Origin: Clostridia bacterium
GTDB taxonomy: Bacteria; Bacillota; Clostridia; Christensenellales; Borkfalkiaceae
NCBI GenBank assembly: GCA_017503885.1
Contig: JAFVSF010000083.1
Coordinates: forward strand, 1-18,105
Direction of reading: 5' to 3'
Length of the DNA: 18,105 bases
Below the pieces are notes generated by a model. The model was not told the origin of the DNA, made no database searches, and saw only the letters and a list, made by a program, of their open reading frames with translations. This document shows positions 1 to 7,086 of the stretch, piece by piece. Each line of letters starts with the position of its first letter. The stretch's first letter is position 1. The translations under genes and the position numbers were made by a program.

Positions 1-50
1 CAGTTGTTCGTAAATAAAATCAAATTTCAAAATGTTGAAAAATTTTTTCT

Positions 51-132
51 CCGGAGAGAGTTGATTTTTGCAAAAGTCGGGTTTATTCTATGGGCGTCTT
101 TGGCAACCGACGTTTGCTTTTACTCTCTCGGG
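51..132 (+). promoter_or_regulatory. Nested inverted repeats in the leader of the first module gene
   Basis: Two co-axial inverted repeats are nested. The outer arms are 51-61 (ccggagagagt) and 122-132 (actctctcggg), pairing at 10 of 11 positions. The inner arms are 70-80 (gcaaaagtcgg) and 107-117 (ccgacgtttgc), also pairing at 10 of 11. An asymmetric internal loop (62-69 against 118-121) separates them and a 26-base apical loop (81-106) closes the structure. It ends 10 bases before the Shine-Dalgarno site (145-150) of the gene starting at 159. There is no T-tract after it, so a simple terminator is unlikely. It could be a structured 5' leader, an operator-like palindrome or a small RNA. The function is not known to me. 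Confidence 0.55.
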
Positions 133-158
133 CGTTCGGTAAAAAGGAGGTGCAATGT

Positions 159-683
159 ATGTATGCTTATGAAAAAGCGATTTTAAAAACTTATAGACAA
201 ACGGAAGCATTTATAAAAAGTACTGAAAAAGTTATTGAAAAGGTAGCTTATTCAAGTGGGGTTTCCCGTCGACCTGCTATTCACATTGCAGAGGAGATTT
301 TAGAACTGAAAATGCAAAAGGCAGAGTTAGAATATTTGAAAGAAGCTGTTTTAAAAACTCTTTCTGAAATGAAACCATGTCATAGTTACATCCTAGGCGT
401 TAAATATGGCATAGGGAGTTTAGGGGTTGGTCAAACTTTAGAAAAAACAGACGGATATTATAAGAAAGCTGCGTATGCACTTGGAAAGTTTGTGTTTGGA
501 ATGAAAAGTAAAGGTTATTCAAATTCGGTATACGAAGACCTTTGCAAAAAATACAACTACATAAAAGTTGTTTACGAAGGAATTGTTAAGGTGGAAGAGA
601 CCATTAAAAAAAGTGGAAATCTTTTAGTTGGAAATAATAATTTCAAAAACAAAAAGATAGGTTTTCCTTGTAAAAAAGGATAA
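159..683 (+). CDS. Small all-helical protein, possible HTH regulator or packaging accessory of the phage module
   Basis: I do not recognise this 174-residue protein with certainty. The start is ATG 159, eight bases after a perfect AGGAGG (145-150); an upstream in-frame ATG at 90 lies inside the inverted-repeat leader and has no such site. The sequence looks almost wholly helical: a charged N-terminal helix region (1-70), then a stretch around residues 75-112 (ILGVKYGIGSLGVGQ, then YYKKAAYALGKF) with the spacing of a sigma-region-4-like helix-turn-helix as in ArpU/DUF1492 late regulators, then another helical segment and a Lys-rich tail. It sits where phages often keep a late-gene activator or small terminase. 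Both roles are inference and neither is proven by a diagnostic motif. It converges on the next gene with a 2-base gap. Confidence 0.75.
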   Translation: MYAYEKAILKTYRQTEAFIKSTEKVIEKVAYSSGVSRRPAIHIAEEILELKMQKAELEYLKEAVLKTLSEMKPCHSYILGVKYGIGSLGVGQTLEKTDGYYKKAAYALGKFVFGMKSKGYSNSVYEDLCKKYNYIKVVYEGIVKVEETIKKSGNLLVGNNNFKNKKIGFPCKKG

Positions 684-685
684 AA

Positions 686-1429
686 CTACTCATCGTAAAA
701 ATCATCTATTGTCAAAACTTCGTCACTAGCCTTGGTAGGCGAGGGCTTAAATAAAAGGTATACGACGCTTATTGCAATTATCGATACGGCAATTATTATT
801 ACCAATTGTAGAGTGTTGCCTAAGTTGTTTTTTATCGTTTGGTTTTCTGCTTGAGAAAAAAGTTCGCTAGTCGTTGCGTCTTGATTATTTTCGGTAATTG
901 CCAAAAAAGGTGGGGTAAAATCGTATACGGCAGAAAAAGGCAAATATCCTACGTATTTATCTCCACTAGTAGTCGTTACTAATCCGTATATGTATCGCTC
1001 CCCGTTAGGTTTTTCTATCATTCCATAATAATCTATCGTACTGTTTTGCGTTACTGTTTCAGAAAGACTCATTTCAACGTCTTTAAAAAGTATGCAGTTT
1101 TGATTTACCGTAAGCGTTAGGTTTGGATAAAGAACAGGAGGCTGACCGTCGACGATGTTTAAGTGTTCGGTTGAAATATATCCTTTTGCCGATGGTTTTG
1201 ACGGGTTGTCGCTCTTGTATTCTACTTTTGCCGACGAGGAATTTACCGAAACAACTTTTACGTAATAGCCCTTAGGCAAAACGAACCACTCAATAGTTAA
1301 GGAGGAGTCGATAAAAAGCATAACGTTGTCAGTCATTATGCGTGAATATTTAGTGCTTTCTGCCTTTGCAACTTCATTGGGATAGAATAAAGTCGTGATT
1401 AAAAATAATAACAAAAATAATTTTTTCAT
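686..1429 (-). CDS. Secreted, C-terminally membrane-anchored SH3-like protein on the opposite strand (candidate moron)
   Basis: The product has 247 residues. The chosen start is ATG at 1429, because it gives a clear signal peptide: Lys-Lys, the hydrophobic LFLLLFLITTLF, then a likely cleavage after AKA (residue 23). The reading frame stays open further upstream but that would overlap terL deeply. Residues 24-180 are beta-rich with two SH3-like-looking stretches (WFVLPKGYYVKVVSV, then later YGLVTTTSGDKYVGYL), as in bacterial SH3 or cell-wall-associated proteins. A Ser/Thr/Asn-rich linker precedes one membrane helix at about 207-227 (VIIIAVSIIAISVVYLLF) and a short acidic cytoplasmic tail. It is expected to be anchored with its body outside the cell. 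No strong Shine-Dalgarno is visible, but a TATAAT lies just upstream (1437-1442, reverse strand). It interrupts the phage operon in antisense, fitting an independently expressed cargo gene. Function unknown. Confidence 0.8.
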   Translation of the reverse strand: MKKLFLLLFLITTLFYPNEVAKAESTKYSRIMTDNVMLFIDSSLTIEWFVLPKGYYVKVVSVNSSSAKVEYKSDNPSKPSAKGYISTEHLNIVDGQPPVLYPNLTLTVNQNCILFKDVEMSLSETVTQNSTIDYYGMIEKPNGERYIYGLVTTTSGDKYVGYLPFSAVYDFTPPFLAITENNQDATTSELFSQAENQTIKNNLGNTLQLVIIIAVSIIAISVVYLLFKPSPTKASDEVLTIDDFYDE

Positions 1430-1495
1430 AGCAACAAAATTATAGACTTTTAGCCAGAGGTTATTAATGAAATTTAAGTAGAAAAAGGAGAACGT

Positions 1496-2923
1496 TTGTC
1501 GATTATGAATCAAAAAGAGTGTGTAGAAAACCTTATTAAGATTGAAAACGAAATAAAGAGGCGAAGAGAAAGACCGATAAATAAATATAATAACGGAGCA
1601 AAGATACACCAAAAGCAACTCGCTTTTCATAAATGCCAGAAGCGTAATAGATGGGTTTTTGGAGGTAACCGAAGTGGAAAAACAGAGTGTGGTGCAGTAG
1701 AGAGTATATATTTGGCTAGGGGCATACATCCATTTCGCAAAAACAAAAAAGACGTTTTCGGTTGGGTTGTTTCGCTTTCAAAAGAAGTGCAAAGAGACGT
1801 TGCACAAAGTAAAATACTTAAGTATTTGCCAAGAGAGTGGATTAGTGAAATAATAATGAGTTCAGGTAGAAAGGACTCGCCGGAAAACGGAATAATAGAC
1901 CAAATTAAAATTAAAAACGTTTTCGGTGGAATTTCAACAATCGGCTTTAAAAGTTGCGATCAAGGGCGAGAGAAATTTCAAGGTAGTTCCTTAGATTTTG
2001 TGTGGTTTGATGAAGAGCCTAGCGAAGATATTTATCGTGAATGTAAAATGAGGGTTATTGATAAGCAAGGCGACATATTTGGCACTATGACGCCACTAAA
2101 AGGGCTTACTTTCGTTTATGATGAAATCTTTTTAAATAAAGCAAACTCTCCAGACGTGTGGTATGAATTTATGGAGTGGGCTGACAATCCATATCTTGCC
2201 AAAGACGAGATTGAGGGGCTTACTAAAACACTTTCTGAAAAAGAATTAGATGCAAGAAGATTTGGACGTTTTTCAGACGAGTCTGGGCTTGTTTATACTG
2301 AATTTGATGAAAATAAACATGTGATAGACCCTTTTGACTTACCGTTTGATTGGCAAAATAACATTTCTATTGACCCAGGTCTTAACAATCCTTTAGCTTG
2401 CCATTGGTACGCAGTTGATTACGACGGAAACGTGTACGTAGTTGCCGAACATTACGAGGCAAAAAAAGACGTTGCTTGGCATAGTCAAAGAATAAAAACT
2501 ATAAGTGATGAAATTGGTTGGAGAAGAGATTCACAAGGTAGAATAAATGCAATTATCGACTCGGCAGCAAATCAAAAGACGTTGGCATCCGTAAAAAGCG
2601 TTACCGAACTTTTTTACGACCATGGAATACTTGCTAATCCAAACGTAAATAAAGATATTTTTTCTGGTATAGCAAGGGTAAAAGATTTTTTTAAAAGCGA
2701 TAAAATCTTTATATTTAAAAACTGTACCAACTTAATTCGTGAACTTAAATCTTATAGGTGGGGTAAAGGTGATTTGCCAATCAAAAGAGATGACCATTGC
2801 GTTGACGAATTGAGATATTTTATTATGACAAGACCTCAAAGTGCCAAGCCTAGAGAAAAGCTTTCTGAAATTGCCAAAGACAAGCAAAAACTTGCAAAAA
2901 GGCTCAGGAGGTCAAAATGTTAA
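1496..2923 (+). CDS. terL: Phage terminase large subunit
   Basis: This is the DNA-packaging motor: an ATPase that pumps DNA into the prohead and a nuclease that cuts the concatemer. It has 475 residues. The ATPase domain shows Walker A GGNRSGKT (56-63), Walker B with the catalytic pair in FVWFDEEP (Asp172-Glu173) and a coupling motif GTMTPLKG (196-203). The RNase H-like nuclease domain keeps its acidic triad: Asp293 in SIDPGLNNP, Asp355 in AIIDSAANQ and Asp437 in HCVDELRYFI. The start is TTG 1496, five bases after AAGGAG (1485-1490); ATG 1505 is possible but stands 14 bases from the site. Length and motif order are normal for P22/Terminase_6-type enzymes, and nothing is truncated. It begins the uninterrupted structural operon. 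Confidence 0.95.
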   Translation: MSIMNQKECVENLIKIENEIKRRRERPINKYNNGAKIHQKQLAFHKCQKRNRWVFGGNRSGKTECGAVESIYLARGIHPFRKNKKDVFGWVVSLSKEVQRDVAQSKILKYLPREWISEIIMSSGRKDSPENGIIDQIKIKNVFGGISTIGFKSCDQGREKFQGSSLDFVWFDEEPSEDIYRECKMRVIDKQGDIFGTMTPLKGLTFVYDEIFLNKANSPDVWYEFMEWADNPYLAKDEIEGLTKTLSEKELDARRFGRFSDESGLVYTEFDENKHVIDPFDLPFDWQNNISIDPGLNNPLACHWYAVDYDGNVYVVAEHYEAKKDVAWHSQRIKTISDEIGWRRDSQGRINAIIDSAANQKTLASVKSVTELFYDHGILANPNVNKDIFSGIARVKDFFKSDKIFIFKNCTNLIRELKSYRWGKGDLPIKRDDHCVDELRYFIMTRPQSAKPREKLSEIAKDKQKLAKRLRRSKC

Positions 2924-2970
2924 AATTACATTTAATTTTAATAAAAGTAAAACGTGAATTTGAATACTAA
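2917..2970 (+). CDS. 17-codon ORF with perfect SD, likely leader peptide or coupling ORF
   Basis: ATG 2917 lies five bases after AGGAGG (2906-2911), the best ribosome-binding site in the neighbourhood, and overlaps the last codons of terL by 7 bases. The reading frame gives only MLKLHLILIKVKREFEY and stops at 2968-2970, inside the next gene's first codons (from 2954). The next gene has no recognisable Shine-Dalgarno of its own. The likely role is translational coupling: ribosomes finish here and restart on GTG 2954. The alternative is a one-base indel or frameshift that split what was one longer gene. The peptide itself resembles nothing I know. Confidence 0.4.
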   Translation: MLKLHLILIKVKREFEY

Positions 2971-3232
2971 AAAGAAAATTACTCAAGCACTCGTAAAAAA
3001 GGCTATTGGCTTTGATACGGTAGAAACTGTAGAAGAATTTTCAGAGACGGATGGCGAGATAAGACTTCTTAAACGTAAGGTTACTACAAAAAGTGTCCCT
3101 CCCGACGTGTCTGCCGTTAAGCTTTTGATGGAAATGCAATCCGAGGAGCGAGATATAACCGATATGACCGATGACGAGCTTGAAAAAGAAAGGGAAAGAC
3201 TTATGAAATTATTGGAGGAAAAAAAGAAATGA
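2954..3232 (+). CDS. Small charged phage protein, terminase-small-subunit-like C-terminal region
   Basis: The product has 92 residues and starts at GTG 2954 (TTG 2960 is an alternative); an in-frame TAA at 2948 forbids a longer version. The protein has a basic N-terminus, a central segment with alternating charges (EEFSETDGEIRLLKRKVTTK), a conserved-looking PPDVSAVKLLMEM motif (about 49-61) and a highly charged C-terminal helix. From memory, the motif resembles the C-terminal part of helix-turn-helix small-terminase-like proteins found beside terL in clostridial phages; here an N-terminal HTH domain seems missing. Its place, directly after terL and before the portal gene, fits a packaging accessory role. 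The assignment is tentative. It overlaps the following gene by four bases (ATGA). Confidence 0.7.
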   Translation: MNLNTKKKITQALVKKAIGFDTVETVEEFSETDGEIRLLKRKVTTKSVPPDVSAVKLLMEMQSEERDITDMTDDELEKERERLMKLLEEKKK

Positions 3233-3426
3233 ATATTGAAAAATGCTCAATAGTAATTAAGTGTGACGTAGACGGATGTCACAATAAGGCTGATAAAAGT
3301 ATAATTTTCGACGGCGTTGCCCCTCAATATTATTTGTGCGACGATTGTTTGAATAAATTGTACGAGAGTTTAAAGAAACATTTAGGAAAGGGGGAAGAAA
3401 ATGTCAAAGGTTCAAAGAGAAAGTAA
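3229..3426 (+). CDS. Small zinc-ribbon protein
   Basis: A 65-residue protein whose start overlaps the stop of the gene before it (ATGA), so it is probably made by translational coupling. Cys12 and Cys17 (KCDVDGCHNKA) and Cys37 and Cys40 (LCDDCLNKL) form two knuckles typical of a zinc ribbon. The rest is short beta strands plus a basic C-terminal helix. Its last 26 bases overlap the portal gene. Small zinc-finger proteins are common in phage late operons, but no specific function can be named. It could bind nucleic acid or a partner protein, or simply be a small structural fold. The four cysteines and tight overlaps on both sides support a real gene. Confidence 0.75.
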   Translation: MNIEKCSIVIKCDVDGCHNKADKSIIFDGVAPQYYLCDDCLNKLYESLKKHLGKGEENVKGSKRK

Positions 3427-5242
3427 CCAAGCATTTTACGAAGACGTAGTAAGAGACGTTGTTGAAGATTTTTCAAGAAGACAGATGGAAAGAGCACAAA
3501 TAGAAAAACAGTGGGAACTTAATTTAAACTATTTGTCGGGTAATCAATATTGTGAAATCTCATCAAACGGAGAGGTTGAAGAAACTGAAAAATATTACTT
3601 TTGGCAAAGTCGTAACGCATACAACCATATTGCTCCAGTAGTTGATATAAGAATTTCTAAACTTACGCGAAATTGTCCAGTGTTTAGCGTTAGGGCGCAA
3701 GGTGGAGAAGAGGCTGACGTGAAGTCTGCAAAATTAGCTTCTGCACTATTAAAGTCTGCCTATAGTCGCGTTAACGCCAATGACGTAATCGCAAAAGCAA
3801 CAATGTGGAGCGAGGTTTGTGGCTCTGCATTTTACTACGTTGGTTGGAATGGCGATGGGGGAAAGTATTTAGGAAATTATGAAGATACCCCAGTTTATGA
3901 GGGAGATATATTGCTTGAGGCCGTATCACCATTTGAAATTTTTCCCGATTCTACTTGTGCAGAAAATTTATCTAAATGTGCAAGTGTTATAAGGGCTAGG
4001 GCAGTTAGAATTGAAGACGTTGAGTCAAAGTACGGTGTTAGTTTAAAAGGTGGAGACGTAAGTGTCTTTTCTTTAAAAATGATTAGTAATAACACCTTTA
4101 CAAACAGTTCTAACGTGCTGCACGATGGAACGGTGCTTATTGAAAGATATGAACGACCAACGGTAGAATATCCAAACGGAAGATATATTGCAGTTGCTGA
4201 AAACAAAATTTTGTATTACGGAGAGTTGCCGTATGTAAACGGCGTTGAGGGAAGAAGAGATTTGCCGTTTATTCAGCAGAACTCTATAGATAAAGCAGGT
4301 AGTTTTTTCGGTTCTTCCATTATAGAAAGATTAATTCCCGTTCAAAGAGCGTACAACGCAGTAAAAAATAGAAAACAAGAATTTTTGAATAGGCTTACTA
4401 TGGGTGTCGTTTCGGTTGAAGACGGCTCTGTTGACGTAGACGATTTGGCAGAAGACGGACTTTCTCCTGGTAAAATCGTAGTATATAGGCAGGGAACTAG
4501 ACCACCATCACTTATAGGTACGGGGCATATTCCTTCCGAACTTATATACGAAGAAGAAAGACTGTTAAACGAGTTTATTTTAATTAGTGGTGTCAGTGAA
4601 TTTTCACGTACGTCTAACGTCGATTCTAATATTTCTTCAGGCGTTGCTCTGCAACTTCTTGTTGAGCAAGAAGAGGCTAGAATGAACGCTACGGGAGAAA
4701 GTTTAAAAAGGGCTGTCAAAGAGATAGCAAAGCACATGATTAGAGTGTTTAAACAGTTTGCCACCGACACTAGACTTTTGAGAGTTGCTGGAGAATCGGG
4801 TAAAGTTGAATTGTATTATTTTACGTCTTCTGATTTGTCTTCAGATGACGTAGAACTCGACACTGAAAACGGGTTAGTATATACGCCGGCTCAGAAGAAA
4901 AATGCAGTTTATGAACTTATAGGGGCAGGTATTTTAAAGGATGACACTGGAAAAATGACAAAAAGGACAAAGGCAAAGTTGCTTGAAATATTGGGTTTTG
5001 GCTCTATTGATAACGCATTAGACTTAGAGGGTTTGCACGTAGGCAAAGCAGAAAAAGAAAATATTTCAGGTTTTATAGAAGACGTAGAAATTGACGAGTA
5101 TGACGACCACGAAATACACGTTCAAGAGCATACGAGATATCTGCTTTCAGTTGAGAGCGAGGGGGTAAGAAAAGACCCTATAAAAAAAGAAAGAGCAATT
5201 TCTCATATAAGGGCTCATAGGCGAGCAATTATAGGAGAATAA
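3401..5242 (+). CDS. Phage portal protein (P22-type)
   Basis: A dodecameric ring at one capsid vertex through which DNA enters and leaves, and the docking site of the terminase and neck proteins. The product has 613 residues, against about 725 in P22. ATG 3401 follows AAAGGGG (3387-3394). Family-like features are an N-terminal helical clip/wing region with RNAYNHIAPVVDIRISKLTR (71-90), SPFEIFPD (176-183) in the wing, and a long stem/crown helix area containing PVQRAYNAVKNRKQEFLNR (313-331). A second characteristic stretch is ISGVSEFSR followed by SGVALQLLVEQEEARMNATG (413-432). This is the P22_portal/Gp1-like layout. The gene order terminase-portal-scaffold-coat supports it. The C-terminus is acidic and His/Asp-rich, then basic. 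No sign of damage. Confidence 0.92.
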   Translation: MSKVQRESNQAFYEDVVRDVVEDFSRRQMERAQIEKQWELNLNYLSGNQYCEISSNGEVEETEKYYFWQSRNAYNHIAPVVDIRISKLTRNCPVFSVRAQGGEEADVKSAKLASALLKSAYSRVNANDVIAKATMWSEVCGSAFYYVGWNGDGGKYLGNYEDTPVYEGDILLEAVSPFEIFPDSTCAENLSKCASVIRARAVRIEDVESKYGVSLKGGDVSVFSLKMISNNTFTNSSNVLHDGTVLIERYERPTVEYPNGRYIAVAENKILYYGELPYVNGVEGRRDLPFIQQNSIDKAGSFFGSSIIERLIPVQRAYNAVKNRKQEFLNRLTMGVVSVEDGSVDVDDLAEDGLSPGKIVVYRQGTRPPSLIGTGHIPSELIYEEERLLNEFILISGVSEFSRTSNVDSNISSGVALQLLVEQEEARMNATGESLKRAVKEIAKHMIRVFKQFATDTRLLRVAGESGKVELYYFTSSDLSSDDVELDTENGLVYTPAQKKNAVYELIGAGILKDDTGKMTKRTKAKLLEILGFGSIDNALDLEGLHVGKAEKENISGFIEDVEIDEYDDHEIHVQEHTRYLLSVESEGVRKDPIKKERAISHIRAHRRAIIGE

Positions 5243-5262
5243 AGCAAAACGGAGGGTGAATT

Positions 5263-5862
5263 ATGAAGAGTACTGACGTAGAATTTGTTGTGGATACAAC
5301 GCACACTGCAGAGGCAGAAAATAATAGTAAAGAAACGGCGTCTTGTAATCCGTATGGCAAGTTTAAAGATGCAGAGTCACTTCTTAAAGCTTACGAGAGT
5401 TTAGAATCTGAATTTACACGGCGTAGTCAGAGATTAAAAACAATCGAAGGGGAGCTTAAAAGCCGTTCCCAAATGGAAAAAACGGTTGAAAAAGCAGTGG
5501 GGCAAAATGGTGAAGAAGAGGATTTTTTTGGGCGTTATCCTCATTCTTCTCAATATGCAAAAGAAATAGAAAAAGAGCTTGAAAACGGCTCTTTGAAAAA
5601 GGAAGAAGCCTACATCAAAATTTTGGAGAGAAATTTAAGCGAAGCAAAAAATAAACCTGATGAAAAAAGTGACGTTTTAGCGTCGTTCAACAAGGAGTTT
5701 TCTACTATCGTAATACAAGAATATCTTAAAAAAATAATGCGGGAAAAACCAAAAACTAAGGCTATAAGTGGAGTAATGCTAACTACACCACCTTTAAAGC
5801 CAACAACTGTAGCCGAGGCATCGGCATTAGCAAAAAAGTATATAAAAAGAAAAGGAGAATAA
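5263..5862 (+). CDS. Capsid scaffolding protein
   Basis: A scaffold directs coat subunits to form a closed prohead and is then removed. This 199-residue, highly charged and mostly helical protein sits exactly between portal and coat genes. It carries YGKFKDAESLLKAY and SLESEFTRR (31-54), a motif recurrent in scaffolds of this type, followed by coiled-coil heptads (55-80) and another helical region (96-130). The C-terminus is a basic helix (AKKYIKRKGE). Known: the C-terminal basic helix-turn-helix of P22 scaffold binds coat; a similar role here is inferred. ATG 5263 follows a good GGAGGG (5251-5256). There is no protease gene or protease motif, so it would probably leave intact as in P22. Confidence 0.82.
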   Translation: MKSTDVEFVVDTTHTAEAENNSKETASCNPYGKFKDAESLLKAYESLESEFTRRSQRLKTIEGELKSRSQMEKTVEKAVGQNGEEEDFFGRYPHSSQYAKEIEKELENGSLKKEEAYIKILERNLSEAKNKPDEKSDVLASFNKEFSTIVIQEYLKKIMREKPKTKAISGVMLTTPPLKPTTVAEASALAKKYIKRKGE

Positions 5863-5868
5863 AATTAT

Positions 5869-7038
5869 ATGGTAACAATGACAAGTGCCGACAAGGCGTT
5901 AAAGTCACTTTATTTAGGTGCTGTTTCAGAACAGCTTAACACAGAGGTAAACCCTCTTCTTGCAGCGATTAAGCAAACCACTACCGACGTTTGGGGTAAA
6001 GAAGTAAGAAGAGTCGTAAAATATGGTATTAACGGAGGCGTTGGTGCAGGGGATGAAGACGGCAGTCTTCCGTCAGCAGGAGGTAATAACTATGAGCAAA
6101 TAGTTACTACCCTTAAAAACCTCTATGGTACTATTGAAATTTCCGATAAAGCAATAAGAGCATCTCAAAACGATGCAGGTGCATTTGTAAATCTTTTAAA
6201 TGCAGAAATGGAAGGTCTTATCAAAGCGTCCACCTTTAACTTTGGAAGAATGTTATACGGCGATGGTTCTGGTATGCTTGCAAACATAGTATCAGTTGCG
6301 GACAGAACTGTAACTGTAGATAATATTAAAAATATTGCTGTTGGTATGCAAATTGAATTTATGACAGGTATTGGACAACCATCAAGTGCAGGTATTAGAA
6401 AAGTAAAAACTGTCAACGCGGAAGAAAAGAGTTTTACCGTTGAAGGTTCATCTCTTTCAGGCGCACAAATTGGTTCAGGTTATTGCGTTGTTTTACAAGG
6501 TTCTTTCAACAGGGAAATTACTGGTCTTGGAGCAATTTTTGGCGACAACAGTGTGCTCTATGGTTTATCACGTTCATCACACGATTGGTTAGTTCCTTAT
6601 AAAATAAAGAACGCAGGTGAAATTAGCGAAACTATGATTCAAAAGGCAATCGACCACTTAGATGACGTTCATGGTAGCAAGGTAAACTTTATCGTTTGCT
6701 CTTCAGGAGTTAAGAGAGCCTTCCAAAAACATCTCTCTTCTTATAAGAGAAATCTTGACGTTATGGAACTCAACGGTGGCTGTAAAGCACTTTCTTATAA
6801 CGGTATTCCAATCGTTTCAGATAGATTCTGTCCAGAGGGAACGATGTATCTTTTAAACACCGACGACTTCGCTCTTCATCAACTTTGCGACTGGAAGTGG
6901 CTTGAGGGTGAAGATGGTAAAGTTCTTCGCCAAACTGCTGGAAAACCGACCTATACGGCGACTTTGGTTAAATATGCAGACCTTGTTTGTACAAGACCAT
7001 GTGGTCAAGCAATGATTTCAGGTATCACTGAAGAATAA
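5869..7038 (+). CDS. Major capsid protein (HK97 fold)
   Basis: This is the coat protein that forms the icosahedral shell, 389 residues long. ATG 5869 lies 11 bases after AAAGGAG (5851-5857). An N-terminal helical arm (about 1-40) precedes an E-loop-like, Gly-rich stretch (YGINGGVGAGDEDGSLPSAG, 52-71). LYGTIEISDKAIRAS (85-99) and the helix with FVNLLNAEMEGLIKAS (106-121) match the spine-helix region of HK97-fold coats. Residues 141-212 form a beta-rich insertion (RTVTVDNIKNIAVGM, then IRKVKTVNAEEKSFTV) like the inserted barrel domains seen in several podovirus coats. The C-terminal half resumes the A-domain (VNFIVCSSGVKRAFQ). There is no N-terminal protease propeptide. A strong hairpin follows the stop codon. 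Confidence 0.9.
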   Translation: MVTMTSADKALKSLYLGAVSEQLNTEVNPLLAAIKQTTTDVWGKEVRRVVKYGINGGVGAGDEDGSLPSAGGNNYEQIVTTLKNLYGTIEISDKAIRASQNDAGAFVNLLNAEMEGLIKASTFNFGRMLYGDGSGMLANIVSVADRTVTVDNIKNIAVGMQIEFMTGIGQPSSAGIRKVKTVNAEEKSFTVEGSSLSGAQIGSGYCVVLQGSFNREITGLGAIFGDNSVLYGLSRSSHDWLVPYKIKNAGEISETMIQKAIDHLDDVHGSKVNFIVCSSGVKRAFQKHLSSYKRNLDVMELNGGCKALSYNGIPIVSDRFCPEGTMYLLNTDDFALHQLCDWKWLEGEDGKVLRQTAGKPTYTATLVKYADLVCTRPCGQAMISGITEE

Positions 7039-7048
7039 TAAAAAGTTG

Positions 7049-7078
7049 AGGCGGTGGTATATGCCACCGCCTTATTTG
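7049..7078 (+). terminator. Strong hairpin after the capsid gene (attenuating terminator or mRNA stabiliser)
   Basis: A perfect 9-bp GC-rich stem, aggcggtgg (7049-7057) and ccaccgcct (7064-7072), closes the 6-base loop tatatg. It is followed by a short imperfect T-run (tatttg). It sits 10 bases after the coat stop and just before the Shine-Dalgarno (7078-7083) of the adaptor gene. As a partial Rho-independent terminator, or a 3' stabiliser, it would raise coat mRNA over the low-copy neck genes. The T-run is weak, so full termination is unlikely. Confidence 0.65.
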
Positions 7079-7086
7079 GAGGTAAA

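Noticed and set aside
61..89. Possible promoter TTGATT (61-66), 17 bases, TATTCT (84-89)
   Set aside because: Only four of six matches in each hexamer in AT-rich DNA, and it would lie inside the inverted repeat. Not convincing.
1..186. Frame open from base 1 to 186, which could be the 3' end of an upstream gene
   Set aside because: The peptide is Cys/Phe-rich without any family look, runs through the inverted-repeat leader and overlaps the start of the gene at 159, which has a perfect ribosome-binding site. Chance open frame is more likely.
661..686. Hairpin between the convergent ends of the first gene and the reverse-strand gene
   Set aside because: Only 5 plus 4 pairs with a 2-base bulge and a poor T-run. 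It could act as a weak terminator for the reverse strand, but support is too thin to list.
1430..1729. N-terminal extension of the reverse-strand gene into terL
   Set aside because: The extra 100 residues would be antisense to the terminase gene and would hide a clear signal peptide that begins at 1429.
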